Assembly: GCA_016217555.1 (NCBI GenBank)
Contig: JACRHW010000002.1
Span: 1 to 47,811 of the forward strand
Reading direction: 5' to 3'
Origin: Parcubacteria group bacterium
Lineage (GTDB): Bacteria; Patescibacteriota; Minisyncoccia; UBA6257; JACRHW01
Length of the DNA: 47,811 bases
Position numbers and translations under genes: made by a program. Shown in pieces: positions 23,484-32,382 of the stretch (positions are counted from its first letter, which is position 1; every line of letters starts with the position of its first letter). Under the pieces are notes generated by a model. It had not been told where the DNA came from. It made no database searches and saw nothing but the letters and a program-made list of their open reading frames with translations.

Positions 23484-24188
23484 CTAATATGCTTGTGACA
23501 CAAGATAAGTACTTACAATTGCAGCGGTTTCGGCACGTAACGTAAGCTTACCCAAATTCACAAAAATAAATTTATTTTTCTTTGCGGTTTCAACCTCCTC
23601 TTCACTCCATCCGCCTTCGGGACCAATAAAGATGTTTATTTTTTGTTCACCCTTCATAAGCTTTTTATCAAACACTTTCCCTGTTATATCAAAAAACAAA
23701 GTCACACCATTCAATTTCGCTTCATTCATCGCCTGTTCAAACCCCATAGGAATTTGAAGCTTTGGAAGCACACTTCTTCCTGACTGCTCAGCTGCCTCTT
23801 GTATAATTTTCTTTAATCGCTCTTCTTTTAACTCAAGCTTCACCGTATGTTGCGTAACAAGTGGCACGATTTCTTTCACACCAATCTCTGTCGCCTTTTG
23901 CGCTACCCACTCAAAATTTTCTCGTTTCAAGATGGAACAATAAAGCACCACACTATTCACCAGTTCATTTTCATTTTTTTCTCTTCCGATCACCTCAACA
24001 GTTACTATATCTTTGGTACTACCGAGAATCCAAACACGCACATCGTTCCCGTCCCCATTGCAAAGAATTAATTCTTGTCCATCATGCATACGAAGTACAC
24101 GCACAATTTGATGTACAATATCACCATCGCGTATTTCTATACGATCCTCATGTAGAGCAAATGAAACAAAAAAACGTGGAACCCTCAT
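23484..24188 (-). CDS. rsmE: 16S rRNA (uracil-1498-N3)-methyltransferase
   Basis: SPOUT-class methyltransferase that modifies U1498 of 16S rRNA. An N-terminal PUA-like part (VPRFFVSFALHEDRIEIRDG) is followed by the knot, with LVTQHTVKLELKEERLKKII, AAEQSGRSVLPKL, the SAM loop IFIGPEGGWSEEEVE and LGKLTLRAETAAIVS. The length of 234 aa is typical. Monocistronic; palindromic repeat C3 lies in its upstream region. Confidence 0.93.
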   Translation of the reverse strand: MRVPRFFVSFALHEDRIEIRDGDIVHQIVRVLRMHDGQELILCNGDGNDVRVWILGSTKDIVTVEVIGREKNENELVNSVVLYCSILKRENFEWVAQKATEIGVKEIVPLVTQHTVKLELKEERLKKIIQEAAEQSGRSVLPKLQIPMGFEQAMNEAKLNGVTLFFDITGKVFDKKLMKGEQKINIFIGPEGGWSEEEVETAKKNKFIFVNLGKLTLRAETAAIVSTYLVSQAY

Positions 24189-24215
24189 ATCTTGTATTAT
24201 ATCAATACTATAGGA

Positions 24216-24250
24216 ATTGAGTACCCTTCGACAAGCTCAGGGTGCTCAAA
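24216..24250. repeat. Short family C palindrome
   Basis: TGAGTACCCT and AGGGTGCTCA flank TCGACAAGCTC, between divergent rsmE and cysS. Confidence 0.6.
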
Positions 24251-24363
24251 ATTGTAATTGCGTATAACAACGCAAACAATTTTGGCAAAAGAGAAACGCC
24301 ACCACACAAGATATACCCAAAAAACTTAGACAAATTTAAAACTTCGAGATAGAATACAACCGT

Positions 24364-25797
24364 ATGATGCAAATTTTAAATACCCTCTCGAATAAAAAAG
24401 AACGGCTCACCCCACGTCGTGCAAAACGTATTCAGCTTTTTGTTTGTGGACCAACAGTATACGATTACGCCCATATCGGACACGCACGCACCTATCTTGC
24501 TTTTGATTTCATTGCAAAGTACCTTAATAAGCTTGGATACAAAACATACTATCTGCAAAACATTACCGATATCGATGATAGAATTATTACACGAGCAAAA
24601 GAGATGGGCATACACACAAAAGAGCTCGCACGAAATTTTGAAAAAGCATATCACGAAGATGAACGCAAGCTTCGTATCACAAGCATATCAAAATATGCTC
24701 GCGCTACAGATTATATTCCTACAATTATACGACAAGTAAAACTACTCCTTAAAAAGAAACACGCCTATAAAATTGAAAATGATGGGTACTATTTTGATCT
24801 TTCAACGTTTCCTAGATATGGAGTACTCTCAAAACGTACATCACTACAGGCAGAAGACTCAGTGTCGCGAATTGACGAGAGTAAGGGAAAACGCAATAAA
24901 GGAGATTTTGCCCTTTGGAAGTTTTCAAAACCAAGCGAACCCTATTGGAATACAGAGTTAGGAAAAGGACGTCCAGGTTGGCACATTGAAGATACTGCTA
25001 TTACCGAATCTATATTTGGCCCACAGTATGATATTCATGGTGGTGCAGTAGATCTTATATTCCCTCACCACGAGGCAGAAATTACTCAACAAGAGTCTCT
25101 TTCGAATAAAAAACCTCTTGCTAAATACTGGCTTCACACTGGGTTTCTTACGATCAATGGGGAAAAAATGTCCAAAAGTCTTGGAAATTTTATTACCATA
25201 CGCTCTTTTCTTGAACAACACGAGACACCAACACTTCCTTTTGATGCTACAACACTTTTGAGATACATGGTGCTTTCTCAACACTATCGCACCCGTGTCG
25301 ATTTCACCGGCACCCTCGTTACACAAGCAAAACAAGCTCTGATTACCCTCTTTGATTTCGAAAAACGCCTTACCATGTATGCAACACGAACTCTAAAATT
25401 AAAGCCTGGAGAAGATCATAAAAAACAAAAATTGAACAATAAATACATTCTGCAATTTCATAAGGCTCTTCAAAATGATTTTAGTACCCCCCAAGCACTT
25501 GCAATAATCTTTGAAGTCATACACACCATAAATACAAAAATGGATAAACAAAAAGCAACAATACACGATATTGTAAATACAAGAGCCCTTCTCGCGCTTC
25601 TTTATGAGCTTTTCGGACTTCGTTTTCGTACCGTACAAATCCCAAAAGAGGTAAAAAAAATTGTAACTGAGCGCGAAGAAGCTCGAAAATTAAAAAACTG
25701 GCAACGCGCCGATGAGCTTCGTGATAAGGCAAAGGCTCTTGGCTTTTCAATCGAAGATACACAAAAAGGACCCATCATCCACTCCTTATATCACTAG
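24364..25797 (+). CDS. cysS: Cysteinyl-tRNA synthetase
   Basis: Class I synthetase that charges tRNA-Cys. FVCGPTVYDYAHIGHARTYL carries the HIGH motif and the zinc Cys. WHIEDTAITES and HGGAVDLIFPHHEAEITQQE give the other zinc ligands, and KMSKSLGNF is the KMSKS loop. The length of 477 aa is normal. Either of two adjacent ATGs (24364 or 24367) could start it. First gene of cysS-dnaB-recR, the only multi-gene + strand cluster here. Confidence 0.96.
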   Translation: MMQILNTLSNKKERLTPRRAKRIQLFVCGPTVYDYAHIGHARTYLAFDFIAKYLNKLGYKTYYLQNITDIDDRIITRAKEMGIHTKELARNFEKAYHEDERKLRITSISKYARATDYIPTIIRQVKLLLKKKHAYKIENDGYYFDLSTFPRYGVLSKRTSLQAEDSVSRIDESKGKRNKGDFALWKFSKPSEPYWNTELGKGRPGWHIEDTAITESIFGPQYDIHGGAVDLIFPHHEAEITQQESLSNKKPLAKYWLHTGFLTINGEKMSKSLGNFITIRSFLEQHETPTLPFDATTLLRYMVLSQHYRTRVDFTGTLVTQAKQALITLFDFEKRLTMYATRTLKLKPGEDHKKQKLNNKYILQFHKALQNDFSTPQALAIIFEVIHTINTKMDKQKATIHDIVNTRALLALLYELFGLRFRTVQIPKEVKKIVTEREEARKLKNWQRADELRDKAKALGFSIEDTQKGPIIHSLYH

Positions 25798-25806
25798 ATT
25801 TTCTCC

Positions 25807-27165
25807 ATGTCAGACAAATCGAAACAAGAAACAGTAAGACTCCTTCCACAAAATGTCGAGGCAGAAGAATCTGTCCTTGGCGCGCTTATGATTGATCGTC
25901 TCGCAATGTCGCGCATCGCGGATATTATTAGTCCCCGCGACTTCTATAAGCCCGGACATCAAAAAATATTTGAAGGGATGCTACGACTTTATGAACGAAG
26001 TGAGCCCATCGATCTTGTGAGCGTCTCGAACAAACTCAAGGAGCTTGGCACCCTCCAAGATATTGGTGGATCATCCTACCTTTCGGGTCTTGTAAATAAA
26101 GTCCCTACTGCGACACACATCGTCCATTATTCAAAGATCGTGCATGGGAAACGTATCCTGCGTGATCTTATTAGCACCGCACACGCTGTCGCCGGTGAAG
26201 CATTCGAAGAACCAGAAGACATTGAACAATTTCTTGATCAGGCAGAATCACGGTTTTTTAGTATCGCCCAACAAACCTCCCAAAAACAATTTGTTCCCAT
26301 GGCACAAGATCTTCCCGAAGCCTTTAGTCGTATCGAACGACTCCAGCAGAGAGAAGATGGAATTCGAGGTATCACCAGTGGTTTTCCTGGTCTTGATAAT
26401 ATTCTTTCGGGATTTCAAAAGTCAGATCTCATTATTATTGGCGCTCGCCCCTCTGTTGGTAAAACATCGCTTGCACTTGCCGTCGCTCGGCAGGCAGCCA
26501 CAAAAACGGGTCTTCCTGTTGGCATATTAAGCCTCGAGATGTCACGCGAACAGGTTATCGATCGTATCATAGCCGCAGAATCACGCGTCCCCCTTTGGAA
26601 ACTTCGTACAGGCAAGGGACTCTCCGAACTCGAATTTGAACTCCTGCATCATGCACTCGATCGTCTCTCCCAAGCTCCTATATTTATAGATGACACCACC
26701 TCGCCCAATATTCTTCAAATTCGTGCCATGGCTCGCCGTCTTCAAGCTGAACAAGGACTTGCTATGCTCGTCGTGGATTATCTCCAACTTATTCAACCAC
26801 GCACTAATTCGGATAACGTCGTACAACAAATGACAGAAATCTCACGCGCCCTAAAAGGCCTTGCACGCGAACTTGATATCCCCATCATTGCTCTCTCACA
26901 GCTCTCTCGTAATATAGATAACCGGGAAATTAAAATTCCAAGACTTTCTGATCTGCGAGATAGCGGTTCTATCGAACAAGACAGCGATATTGTTATGTTC
27001 CTCTATAGGAAGGAGAGAGAAAAACTCGAAATGAATGATAGTGATGGAGATACTATTGAAATTATTGTTGCAAAACACAGAAACGGACCATTAGGAAATG
27101 TGAAACTTCATTTTGATCAAGAATACGCAACATTTACCACCATCGAAAATCGTCTTAATAATTAA
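25807..27165 (+). CDS. dnaB: Replicative DNA helicase
   Basis: Hexameric 5'-3' helicase of the replication fork. The N-terminal domain starts RLLPQNVEAEESVLGALMID. The RecA-like motor shows Walker A IIGARPSVGKTSLALAVARQ, LSLEMSREQVIDRI, MLVVDYLQLIQP (Walker B) and the arginine-finger region RLSDLRDSGSIEQDSDIVMF. The protein is 452 aa with no intein. It starts 9 bp after the cysS stop, so it is probably in the same operon. Confidence 0.97.
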   Translation: MSDKSKQETVRLLPQNVEAEESVLGALMIDRLAMSRIADIISPRDFYKPGHQKIFEGMLRLYERSEPIDLVSVSNKLKELGTLQDIGGSSYLSGLVNKVPTATHIVHYSKIVHGKRILRDLISTAHAVAGEAFEEPEDIEQFLDQAESRFFSIAQQTSQKQFVPMAQDLPEAFSRIERLQQREDGIRGITSGFPGLDNILSGFQKSDLIIIGARPSVGKTSLALAVARQAATKTGLPVGILSLEMSREQVIDRIIAAESRVPLWKLRTGKGLSELEFELLHHALDRLSQAPIFIDDTTSPNILQIRAMARRLQAEQGLAMLVVDYLQLIQPRTNSDNVVQQMTEISRALKGLARELDIPIIALSQLSRNIDNREIKIPRLSDLRDSGSIEQDSDIVMFLYRKEREKLEMNDSDGDTIEIIVAKHRNGPLGNVKLHFDQEYATFTTIENRLNN

Positions 27166-27175
27166 AAAACAGCCC

Positions 27176-27227
27176 TTGAATCACAAACCATCTATTTCGT
27201 GTGAGAAATATGAGTTTTGTAATTCAA
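27176..27227. repeat. Imperfect palindrome between dnaB and recR
   Basis: TTGAATCACAAA and TTTGTAATTCAA arms with a GTGTGA loop. The word CGTGTGAGAAATA also occurs in element D (21131-21144 region). Confidence 0.6.
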
Positions 27228-27267
27228 AGTATCTAGTACCTAAAAGCTAACACCTAAAATCTCGTTT

Positions 27268-27867
27268 ATGGTCCCAGAAATAATTCATTCTTGTATCAAA
27301 CGCATTGCGCGACTTCCTGGTATTGGTCAACGACAGGCCTCGCGCATCGTCTTCTCTTTACTACGATCAAAAGAACATGTTGCGACGCCTCTCGTTACAG
27401 ATCTGGAACACCTTCTCCTTCTTCAGTCATGTTCCTCGTGTTCCTTCCCTCATGAACCACGTGAAACAACACTCTGTACTATATGCGCCAATCCACATCG
27501 TAATAAGAATACTATCATGATTATTGAGAAAGAGACCGATCTCCTTACCATAGAAAAGGCAAAGATATTTAATGGCACCTATTTTGTTCTCGGTAGCCTT
27601 GTAAATCCGATAGAACCCGACTCAGAACATCGATTTAATCTGCAACCTCTCCTTGTACGTATCACAACCAATCCTGAAATTAAAAAAGAAATTATCTTTG
27701 CCCTTTCCCCTACCGCAACAGGCAACCTTACTGCAACCCACATTGGACGCATCCTCAAAGAGCATAATGTACACACAACCCACCTCGGAAGGGGCCTCCC
27801 CAACGGAGGCGACGTAGAATTCACCGACGAAGAAACAATTATCGCCGCATTCACAAATAGAAAATAA
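27268..27867 (+). CDS. recR: Recombination protein RecR
   Basis: RecR ring protein that helps load RecA at gaps with RecF/RecO. A helix-hairpin-helix RIARLPGIGQRQASRIVFSL is followed by a four-cysteine zinc finger (CSSCSFPHEPRE and CTIC) and the Toprim domain (IMIIEKETDLLTIEKAKIFN). The length of 199 aa is typical. Third gene of the + cluster, separated from dnaB by a palindrome and closed by a terminator shared with rplU. Confidence 0.95.
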   Translation: MVPEIIHSCIKRIARLPGIGQRQASRIVFSLLRSKEHVATPLVTDLEHLLLLQSCSSCSFPHEPRETTLCTICANPHRNKNTIMIIEKETDLLTIEKAKIFNGTYFVLGSLVNPIEPDSEHRFNLQPLLVRITTNPEIKKEIIFALSPTATGNLTATHIGRILKEHNVHTTHLGRGLPNGGDVEFTDEETIIAAFTNRK

Positions 27868-27890
27868 AAACCCGTGACGTGCGGGTTTTC
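27865..27890. terminator. Shared terminator of recR and rplU
   Basis: AAAACCCG/CGGGTTTT hairpin (27867-27874, 27882-27889) between convergent genes; symmetrical T runs suit both directions. Confidence 0.75.
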
Positions 27891-27895
27891 TAAAC

Positions 27896-28207
27896 TTACA
27901 TAACAATTTTTGTAATCTTCACTTCGCTAAAATGCTGTCTGTGCCCCTTCTTCTTTCGATAACGTGTTTTGTTGTGATAACGAAATACGATTTTCTTGTC
28001 ATCCCGCCCCTGCTCCACCACCTTTGCCTCTACAGAAGCTCCAGCGAGAAGTGGATGGCCGAGAACTGGATCAGCGTCTTTTTGCACCATGAGAATATCA
28101 GTAAAAGTATACGAAGTACCCACCTCTACAGGAAGTTTTTCTACTTGAATAGTATCACCCTCTTCGACGAGGTACTGTTTTCCCCCTGTTTTTATGATGG
28201 CTAACAT
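27896..28207 (-). CDS. rplU: 50S ribosomal protein L21
   Basis: MLAIIKTGGKQYLVEEGDTI is the classic L21 start, and the basic KTRYRKKKGHRQHFSEVKI segment is the RNA-binding extension. The length of 103 aa is normal. rpmA (L27), the usual neighbour, is not downstream, so the operon is broken up as often in CPR genomes. Confidence 0.96.
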   Translation of the reverse strand: MLAIIKTGGKQYLVEEGDTIQVEKLPVEVGTSYTFTDILMVQKDADPVLGHPLLAGASVEAKVVEQGRDDKKIVFRYHNKTRYRKKKGHRQHFSEVKITKIVM

Positions 28208-28301
28208 GAGAATACAGGTCTTTAACTACTATCATGATTATACGTGATTATACATAATTCAAGAAGAAAGTGCAAGAGGCCGTATGGTTGGCCTTTATTT
28301 A

Positions 28302-29033
28302 CTAGTGGGCATTGCCAACAAAGTACTCTATGAACCTTCCCACAAACAAAGACATGGTCACAATGATTACAGCAAGACCAACATTTCTCACGATTGCGGA
28401 CCAAGCTGATTCACGGACAACAATTGCCTGCTCAATTGAAAGAAGAGTCAGCCCAAAAACTCCCCACAAAAGATCAATTGCAACACCAACCCCCAATTGG
28501 CATAAAAGGATTGGAATGATAAATGTAATAGGAAAAATGAATTTCCCCACCAAGGTGCCACACGCATAGCGTAGTGCTACCCCCTTACAAATACCACGCT
28601 CTGATACCTTAGATAAATACATACCGAAAGCATCGGAGAAACTATCAGCTATTGCAATCGTTGCAATGGTCGCGATAACAGCGATACGAGATTCTGTCGC
28701 AGAATTTACACCAACAAGCAATCCAGAAGTTGTTAAAATTCCAGAAGTGATACCAAAAACAAATTCCCCAATCTTCTCATGAAAACGAAGCACCATCTGA
28801 AACCATTCTGGTAATTTTTTATCACACATCAAATCAAAATAACTTTCCTTAACGAGTATCTCATTTTCTAAATTGAGCAGAGTAATTACATCAAACAGTG
28901 CCTTCTCACTGGAAGCACGTAACTCGATAAACACACCAAGGTGCTCAACATCATCACACGCAATAACAACTTCATGGAAACGATAAAGAGTACGATTCTT
29001 GCAAACGACAACACGAATACCATGTATACGCAT
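28302..29033 (-). CDS. CYTH-domain fragment fused to a VIT1-like membrane domain
   Basis: The first about 75 residues (GIRVVVCKNRTLYRFHEVVI, CDDVEHLGVFIELRA, KESYFDL) match the C-terminal half of a CYTH (class IV adenylyl cyclase-like) domain. The rest (about 160 residues) has five or so hydrophobic helices of the Ccc1/VIT1 iron-manganese transporter type, starting EFVFGITSGILTTSGLLVGV. The CYTH N-terminal half, with its catalytic ExExK strand, is missing. The ATG at 29033 has no ribosome site. Open frame continues to 29156 but is antisense to the pncA remnant. It may be a relic of a larger gene cut at about 29035. Confidence 0.65.
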   Translation of the reverse strand: MRIHGIRVVVCKNRTLYRFHEVVIACDDVEHLGVFIELRASSEKALFDVITLLNLENEILVKESYFDLMCDKKLPEWFQMVLRFHEKIGEFVFGITSGILTTSGLLVGVNSATESRIAVIATIATIAIADSFSDAFGMYLSKVSERGICKGVALRYACGTLVGKFIFPITFIIPILLCQLGVGVAIDLLWGVFGLTLLSIEQAIVVRESAWSAIVRNVGLAVIIVTMSLFVGRFIEYFVGNAH

Positions 29034-29041
29034 CAGAGGGG

Positions 29042-29401
29042 GCAAAATTTCATAAGGAACTGGCTCTTGAAAAGCGGTGTCATGTTGTCTCAAAAGGAAC
29101 GCGGTTTGGAGAACATGGATACTCCGCCTTTGACGGTACTTTTGATGACAACACACTTCTCGGGGTTTTTATTAAAGAAGCCGAGATAAGTAAAATTTTT
29201 GTGGGGGGTCTTGCAACTGATTATTGTGTAAAAGCAACAGTGCTTGATGCCCTAAAACATAAGCTTGAAACCATTGTACTCATTGATGCTTGCCGTGCAG
29301 TAAATGTTCACCCTGGTGATGGAGACAGAGCAATTCTCGAAATGCAAAAAGCAGGAGCCATTATATCCACGACACAAGAAATCATTAAAACAAATCCATA
29401 A
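29042..29401 (+). pseudogene. pncA: 5'-truncated nicotinamidase (PncA) remnant
   Basis: An open + frame encodes the C-terminal two thirds of an isochorismatase-fold nicotinamidase: KFHKELALEKR, VVSKGTRFGEHGYSAFDGT, then GGLATDYCVKATVLDAL with the catalytic Cys, and ends normally before a terminator. The N-terminal third, with the catalytic Asp and the metal site, is absent. No start codon is available except an internal GTG at 29201. The sequence upstream is the antisense of the CYTH-VIT1 gene. Most likely a deletion remnant, or an assembly junction. Confidence 0.75.
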
Positions 29402-29436
29402 AAAATACCGAGCAATGCTCGGCTTTTCTTTTTTTA
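29401..29436. terminator. Bidirectional terminator
   Basis: CCGAGC-AAT-GCTCGG hairpin followed by CTTTTCTTTTTTT; it serves the pncA remnant and arfB. Confidence 0.8.
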
Positions 29437-29829
29437 TTCCCAATCACTACGACGACCCTCCTTCTTTTTTCCTAACCTCTTTTTTGATTCCAATCGCCTC
29501 TCTTTTGCTCCATGCGTAGGCGTTGTCTCAACTCGCTCCTTCTGCACCTCAAGTGCTTTTGCGATACGCTCCTCAAGCCATTTACGTGCTCGAGCTCTAT
29601 TTTGCTCACGCATGCGCTCTTCGCTACACTCGATAAGAAATTCTCCACCATCGGTAACTGCACCAGGATATAATTCCCTAAGTCGAGCAAGAAGTGCCTC
29701 ATTATTCACCTGTACACGAAGCCGTACGGCCGTTTCAACTTTATTTACATTCTGACCGCCCTTTCCCCCAGAACGAAAAAACTCCTCTCTCACAATAAAA
29801 ACACCATTTTCCTTCAACATTTCTTCCAT
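29434..29829 (-). CDS. arfB: Peptidyl-tRNA hydrolase ArfB-like (GGQ) ribosome rescue factor
   Basis: Releases peptides from ribosomes stalled without a stop codon. FRSGGKGGQNVNKVETAVRL carries the GGQ catalytic motif. The basic tail (KERRLESKKRLGKKKEGRR) is what ArfB inserts into the mRNA tunnel. At 131 aa it lacks the codon-recognition domains of RF1/RF2. No tmRNA was recognised in the window, so rescue could rest on this factor. An in-frame Met at residue 4 is an alternative start. Confidence 0.9.
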   Translation of the reverse strand: MEEMLKENGVFIVREEFFRSGGKGGQNVNKVETAVRLRVQVNNEALLARLRELYPGAVTDGGEFLIECSEERMREQNRARARKWLEERIAKALEVQKERVETTPTHGAKERRLESKKRLGKKKEGRRSDWE

Positions 29830-29882
29830 TTCCTTTCTTTTTTTACATTATATCACAAATTTATGAATCTTGCAAATTTTTC

Positions 29883-30215
29883 CTAGACATTAAGTCCAAT
29901 AAGATACATTATTCCGACCAACGCAAGAACGTTAAGAAATAAGGTAAACCCTGCCACGAAATATGCAAAAAAACGAATGCGTATGTAGAGCAACATACTT
30001 ATTCCAAAGTTAAACAATGAAATCAAAAAAGTCCCAAAAAGAATTCTATAAAAATCAAAACGATCACCAAGATAATCAATCCCACGAAGGGGGTCATAGT
30101 GTGTAATCAAAGCACCACTCAATCCCCTTGTATAGACAGCAACGTACAGCAAGGAAAAAAGAAATACTACTAGACTTATCCCATATACCACAAAAAGACG
30201 TTTTGGCATGATCAC
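29883..30215 (-). CDS. Hypothetical three-helix membrane protein, 110 aa
   Basis: Three hydrophobic stretches are visible: about residues 8-27, 55-75 and 81-106 (FFAYFVAGFTLFLNVLALVG). A positively charged start and an extramembrane loop with HYDPLRGIDYLGDRFDFY are also seen. No family is recognised. It lies 34 bp downstream of the 30250-30783 gene on the same strand. Confidence 0.65.
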   Translation of the reverse strand: MIMPKRLFVVYGISLVVFLFSLLYVAVYTRGLSGALITHYDPLRGIDYLGDRFDFYRILFGTFLISLFNFGISMLLYIRIRFFAYFVAGFTLFLNVLALVGIMYLIGLNV

Positions 30216-30249
30216 AAGAATCTAGAAAAACAATTTAGTTTTGTAATTT

Positions 30250-30783
30250 TTAATATAATTCAGGATGTTCTAGGTGGATCATCGCGGTTAACACTGCCTG
30301 TTTGGTGTAATCTTTTCGTGTAAGTCGCCCCTTAGTAAGCACCCCTATAATCCCCTCTGCGGATCCTATCTGCGGATTGGTAGTAAGTCCTATCTTATTA
30401 AATGCTTGTGTAGAATCAACCCCTTCTTCAAAGATAAGGCGTGTAACCTCGCGCGGAAACTCAAGTGCGGAGGATAATCCAAACGAAAATTGCTTTCCAT
30501 CGTAAATTGCACACACGCACACATCCATATATCCCGTTTTGGTATTGGGTACCACCATGAGTCCACTTTCAATACCAAAACTATATGCACAATCCCTAAA
30601 TGCTCCACGTGCGCGGTTCATTGCTCCTTGCATTGTTTCATCAATCGACTTTGGTTGAGCAGAAACAGCAGAATCAACTTCATGTGAACATATCTCTGCA
30701 TCACGCAAATCATCATAATAAGCAAGCACCTCTTTTACAGCACTGATCTTCACATCGTTTTTCGATCCCACACAGATCTTCAT
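30250..30783 (-). CDS. Inosine/xanthosine triphosphatase (YjjX/DUF84 family)
   Basis: House-cleaning NTPase for deaminated purine nucleotides. KICVGSKNDVKISAVKEVL at the start and AQPKSIDETMQGAMNRAR, GIESGLMVV and GLSSALEFPREV in the middle follow the YjjX pattern, and GSAEGIIGVLTKGRLTRKDY closes the active site. The length of 177 aa is normal. It starts 4 bp after engB and probably shares its operon. Confidence 0.9.
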   Translation of the reverse strand: MKICVGSKNDVKISAVKEVLAYYDDLRDAEICSHEVDSAVSAQPKSIDETMQGAMNRARGAFRDCAYSFGIESGLMVVPNTKTGYMDVCVCAIYDGKQFSFGLSSALEFPREVTRLIFEEGVDSTQAFNKIGLTTNPQIGSAEGIIGVLTKGRLTRKDYTKQAVLTAMIHLEHPELY

Positions 30784-30787
30784 ATAC

Positions 30788-31357
30788 TTATGCCAAAATT
30801 TCGTTGGTTAGTTCCTTTATACCAATCTTTTTAAACGAGGAATATGGAATAACCTTTCGATCCTTAAAAACATCCTGAATTTTTTTAAGTTGTTTTTTAT
30901 ACTCGGATTGCTTTAATTTATCTATCTTATTTGCCACCACAATAATATTCTTCCCCTGTCCTATAAGCCTCTGAAACACCTCCAAATCAATTTCGGTGGG
31001 ACCCACATAAGCATCGATAATAAACACAATCTTTTTTTGGATATATCCCGAACGCAATAAATACCAATCAATCAATTTTAAAAGTCGCCCCCGTAACTCG
31101 TGTGATCCTTGGGCAAACCCATACCCTGGCAAGTCAACAAGATAAAAAGACCTATTTATTAAAAAAATGTTTATCTCCTGCGTACGCCCAGGGAAAGAGC
31201 TTGTTCGTGCTAAATCCTTCTGTTTAGTAAGGGAGTTGATAACACTCGACTTCCCTACATTTGAGCGCCCAATAAAAGCAATTTGAGGCGTACCATCCTC
31301 AAAAATCTCATCAGTCCCCACCACCCCCTTCATAAATTCTGCAGATGTAATTTTCAT
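30788..31357 (-). CDS. engB: Ribosome-biogenesis GTPase EngB/YsxC
   Basis: Assembly GTPase for the large ribosomal subunit. G1 is IAFIGRSNVGKSSVINSLT, G3 is LVDLPGYGFA and G4 is VVANKIDKL; SSFPGRTQEINIF carries the G2 threonine. The length of 189 aa is typical. I chose MKITSAEF as start rather than the ATG seven codons upstream. First gene of engB - YjjX - 110-aa membrane protein. Confidence 0.94.
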   Translation of the reverse strand: MKITSAEFMKGVVGTDEIFEDGTPQIAFIGRSNVGKSSVINSLTKQKDLARTSSFPGRTQEINIFLINRSFYLVDLPGYGFAQGSHELRGRLLKLIDWYLLRSGYIQKKIVFIIDAYVGPTEIDLEVFQRLIGQGKNIIVVANKIDKLKQSEYKKQLKKIQDVFKDRKVIPYSSFKKIGIKELTNEILA

Positions 31358-31493
31358 ATATAAATGTAGTATGCGCAAGCGATAGTATACAAAATAGCAT
31401 ACCAGAGATAGTTAGCACGCGACACCTTGCTATTTTATAAAATGTGTGCTAAAAATAACACGGCACCATAACAACAGAAAAGAGGTATATACC

Positions 31494-31775
31494 ATGCACA
31501 CACGTGTACGAGTAGGACTTATGGTGGTTTGCTTGCTTCTTGCAACTCTCATCGCTTCATGCAGTAGCCCAAAACAAAAGAACACACCAACAGCAACGGC
31601 AACGGAAGCTACGAATACTAGCGATGAAAATACCACAGCAGATACAGCACCAGAAGAAACACAACCCACCGAAACAGATAAAAAAGAACTGGCTCCAGAC
31701 ATCACCGAAATTAAAATAGGAGACGTAGGAATCATATTGTCAAAAGCTACTCGATCAAGTCTACCTGTACAATAG
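31494..31775 (+). CDS. Small lipoprotein, probably 3'-truncated
   Basis: A clear lipoprotein signal (RVGLMVVCLLLATLIASCSS, lipobox Cys near residue 22) is followed by a Thr/Glu/Ala-rich low-complexity linker and the start of a folded domain (APDITEIKIGDVGIIL). It then ends after about 10 residues that are antisense to a nuclease gene. A GAGG ribosome site precedes the ATG. The abrupt end at about 31740 suggests that the functional domain was lost. Confidence 0.65.
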   Translation: MHTRVRVGLMVVCLLLATLIASCSSPKQKNTPTATATEATNTSDENTTADTAPEETQPTETDKKELAPDITEIKIGDVGIILSKATRSSLPVQ

Positions 31776-32317
31776 ACAAAATATCCTGTATCAGAAACCT
31801 GTAAACCATTCCGCCTCAGAAGCCACTGGTATACCTCCATCTGTCGCTTATAGCTATTCTGCCACTCCTTATCAAGCTCTTTAACCGCCTCTTCCTTTGC
31901 TGTCGCCTTATAATCAACAACGATGTATTCACCCTTACTATCAATCCATAAGTCGTCGATGGCGCCCGTAACAACTAATCCCGTTGGTACATGTACATGC
32001 TTAACACCGCCAAAATTCCTCCTCCATTCATCGAGTTCATTATGAGGTGCTGGCTTTGCATCTATTCCATATTCTTTTTGTAGGGGATGCTGTTCGCCTC
32101 TAGCACGATGCGTATCAAACTCTTGTTTCAATAAATAGTCTACTGCGCTATTTAGAGCAAAGGGAAATCCAGGGACACGCTTCACACCAAGCTTGTTATC
32201 CATATAAAAACACCTTGGGCATTCCAAAAACAAATCGATCTTGGAACGACTCAATTTCCAATTGCCACCTCCATAATTCCACGCGGACCCTCTATTCGCT
32301 TTATAGTATTCGGACAT
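31740..32317 (-). pseudogene. 3'-truncated PD-(D/E)XK nuclease paralogue
   Basis: Homologous to 18867-19610: CPRCFYMDNKLGVKR, GAIDDLWIDSKGEYIVVDYK and KRQMEVYQWLLRRNG are intact, so the nuclease core is present. The match ends at DTGYFVYCTGRLDRVAFD. The open frame continues to 31430, but those residues are only the antisense of the lipoprotein gene. The lost part would carry the second cysteine pair (CxxC) of the iron-sulphur site. It is probably inactive or unstable. Confidence 0.75.
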
Positions 32318-32382
32318 ATTTTTTTATTACACTAAAAATAGGATCGTATAAATATAATCCTATCATAGTAGCAAGGAAAAAA

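Noticed and set aside
31430-31740. C-terminal 100 residues of the truncated nuclease frame
   Set aside because: They are only the antisense reading of the lipoprotein gene, with abnormal Val/Ser-rich composition.
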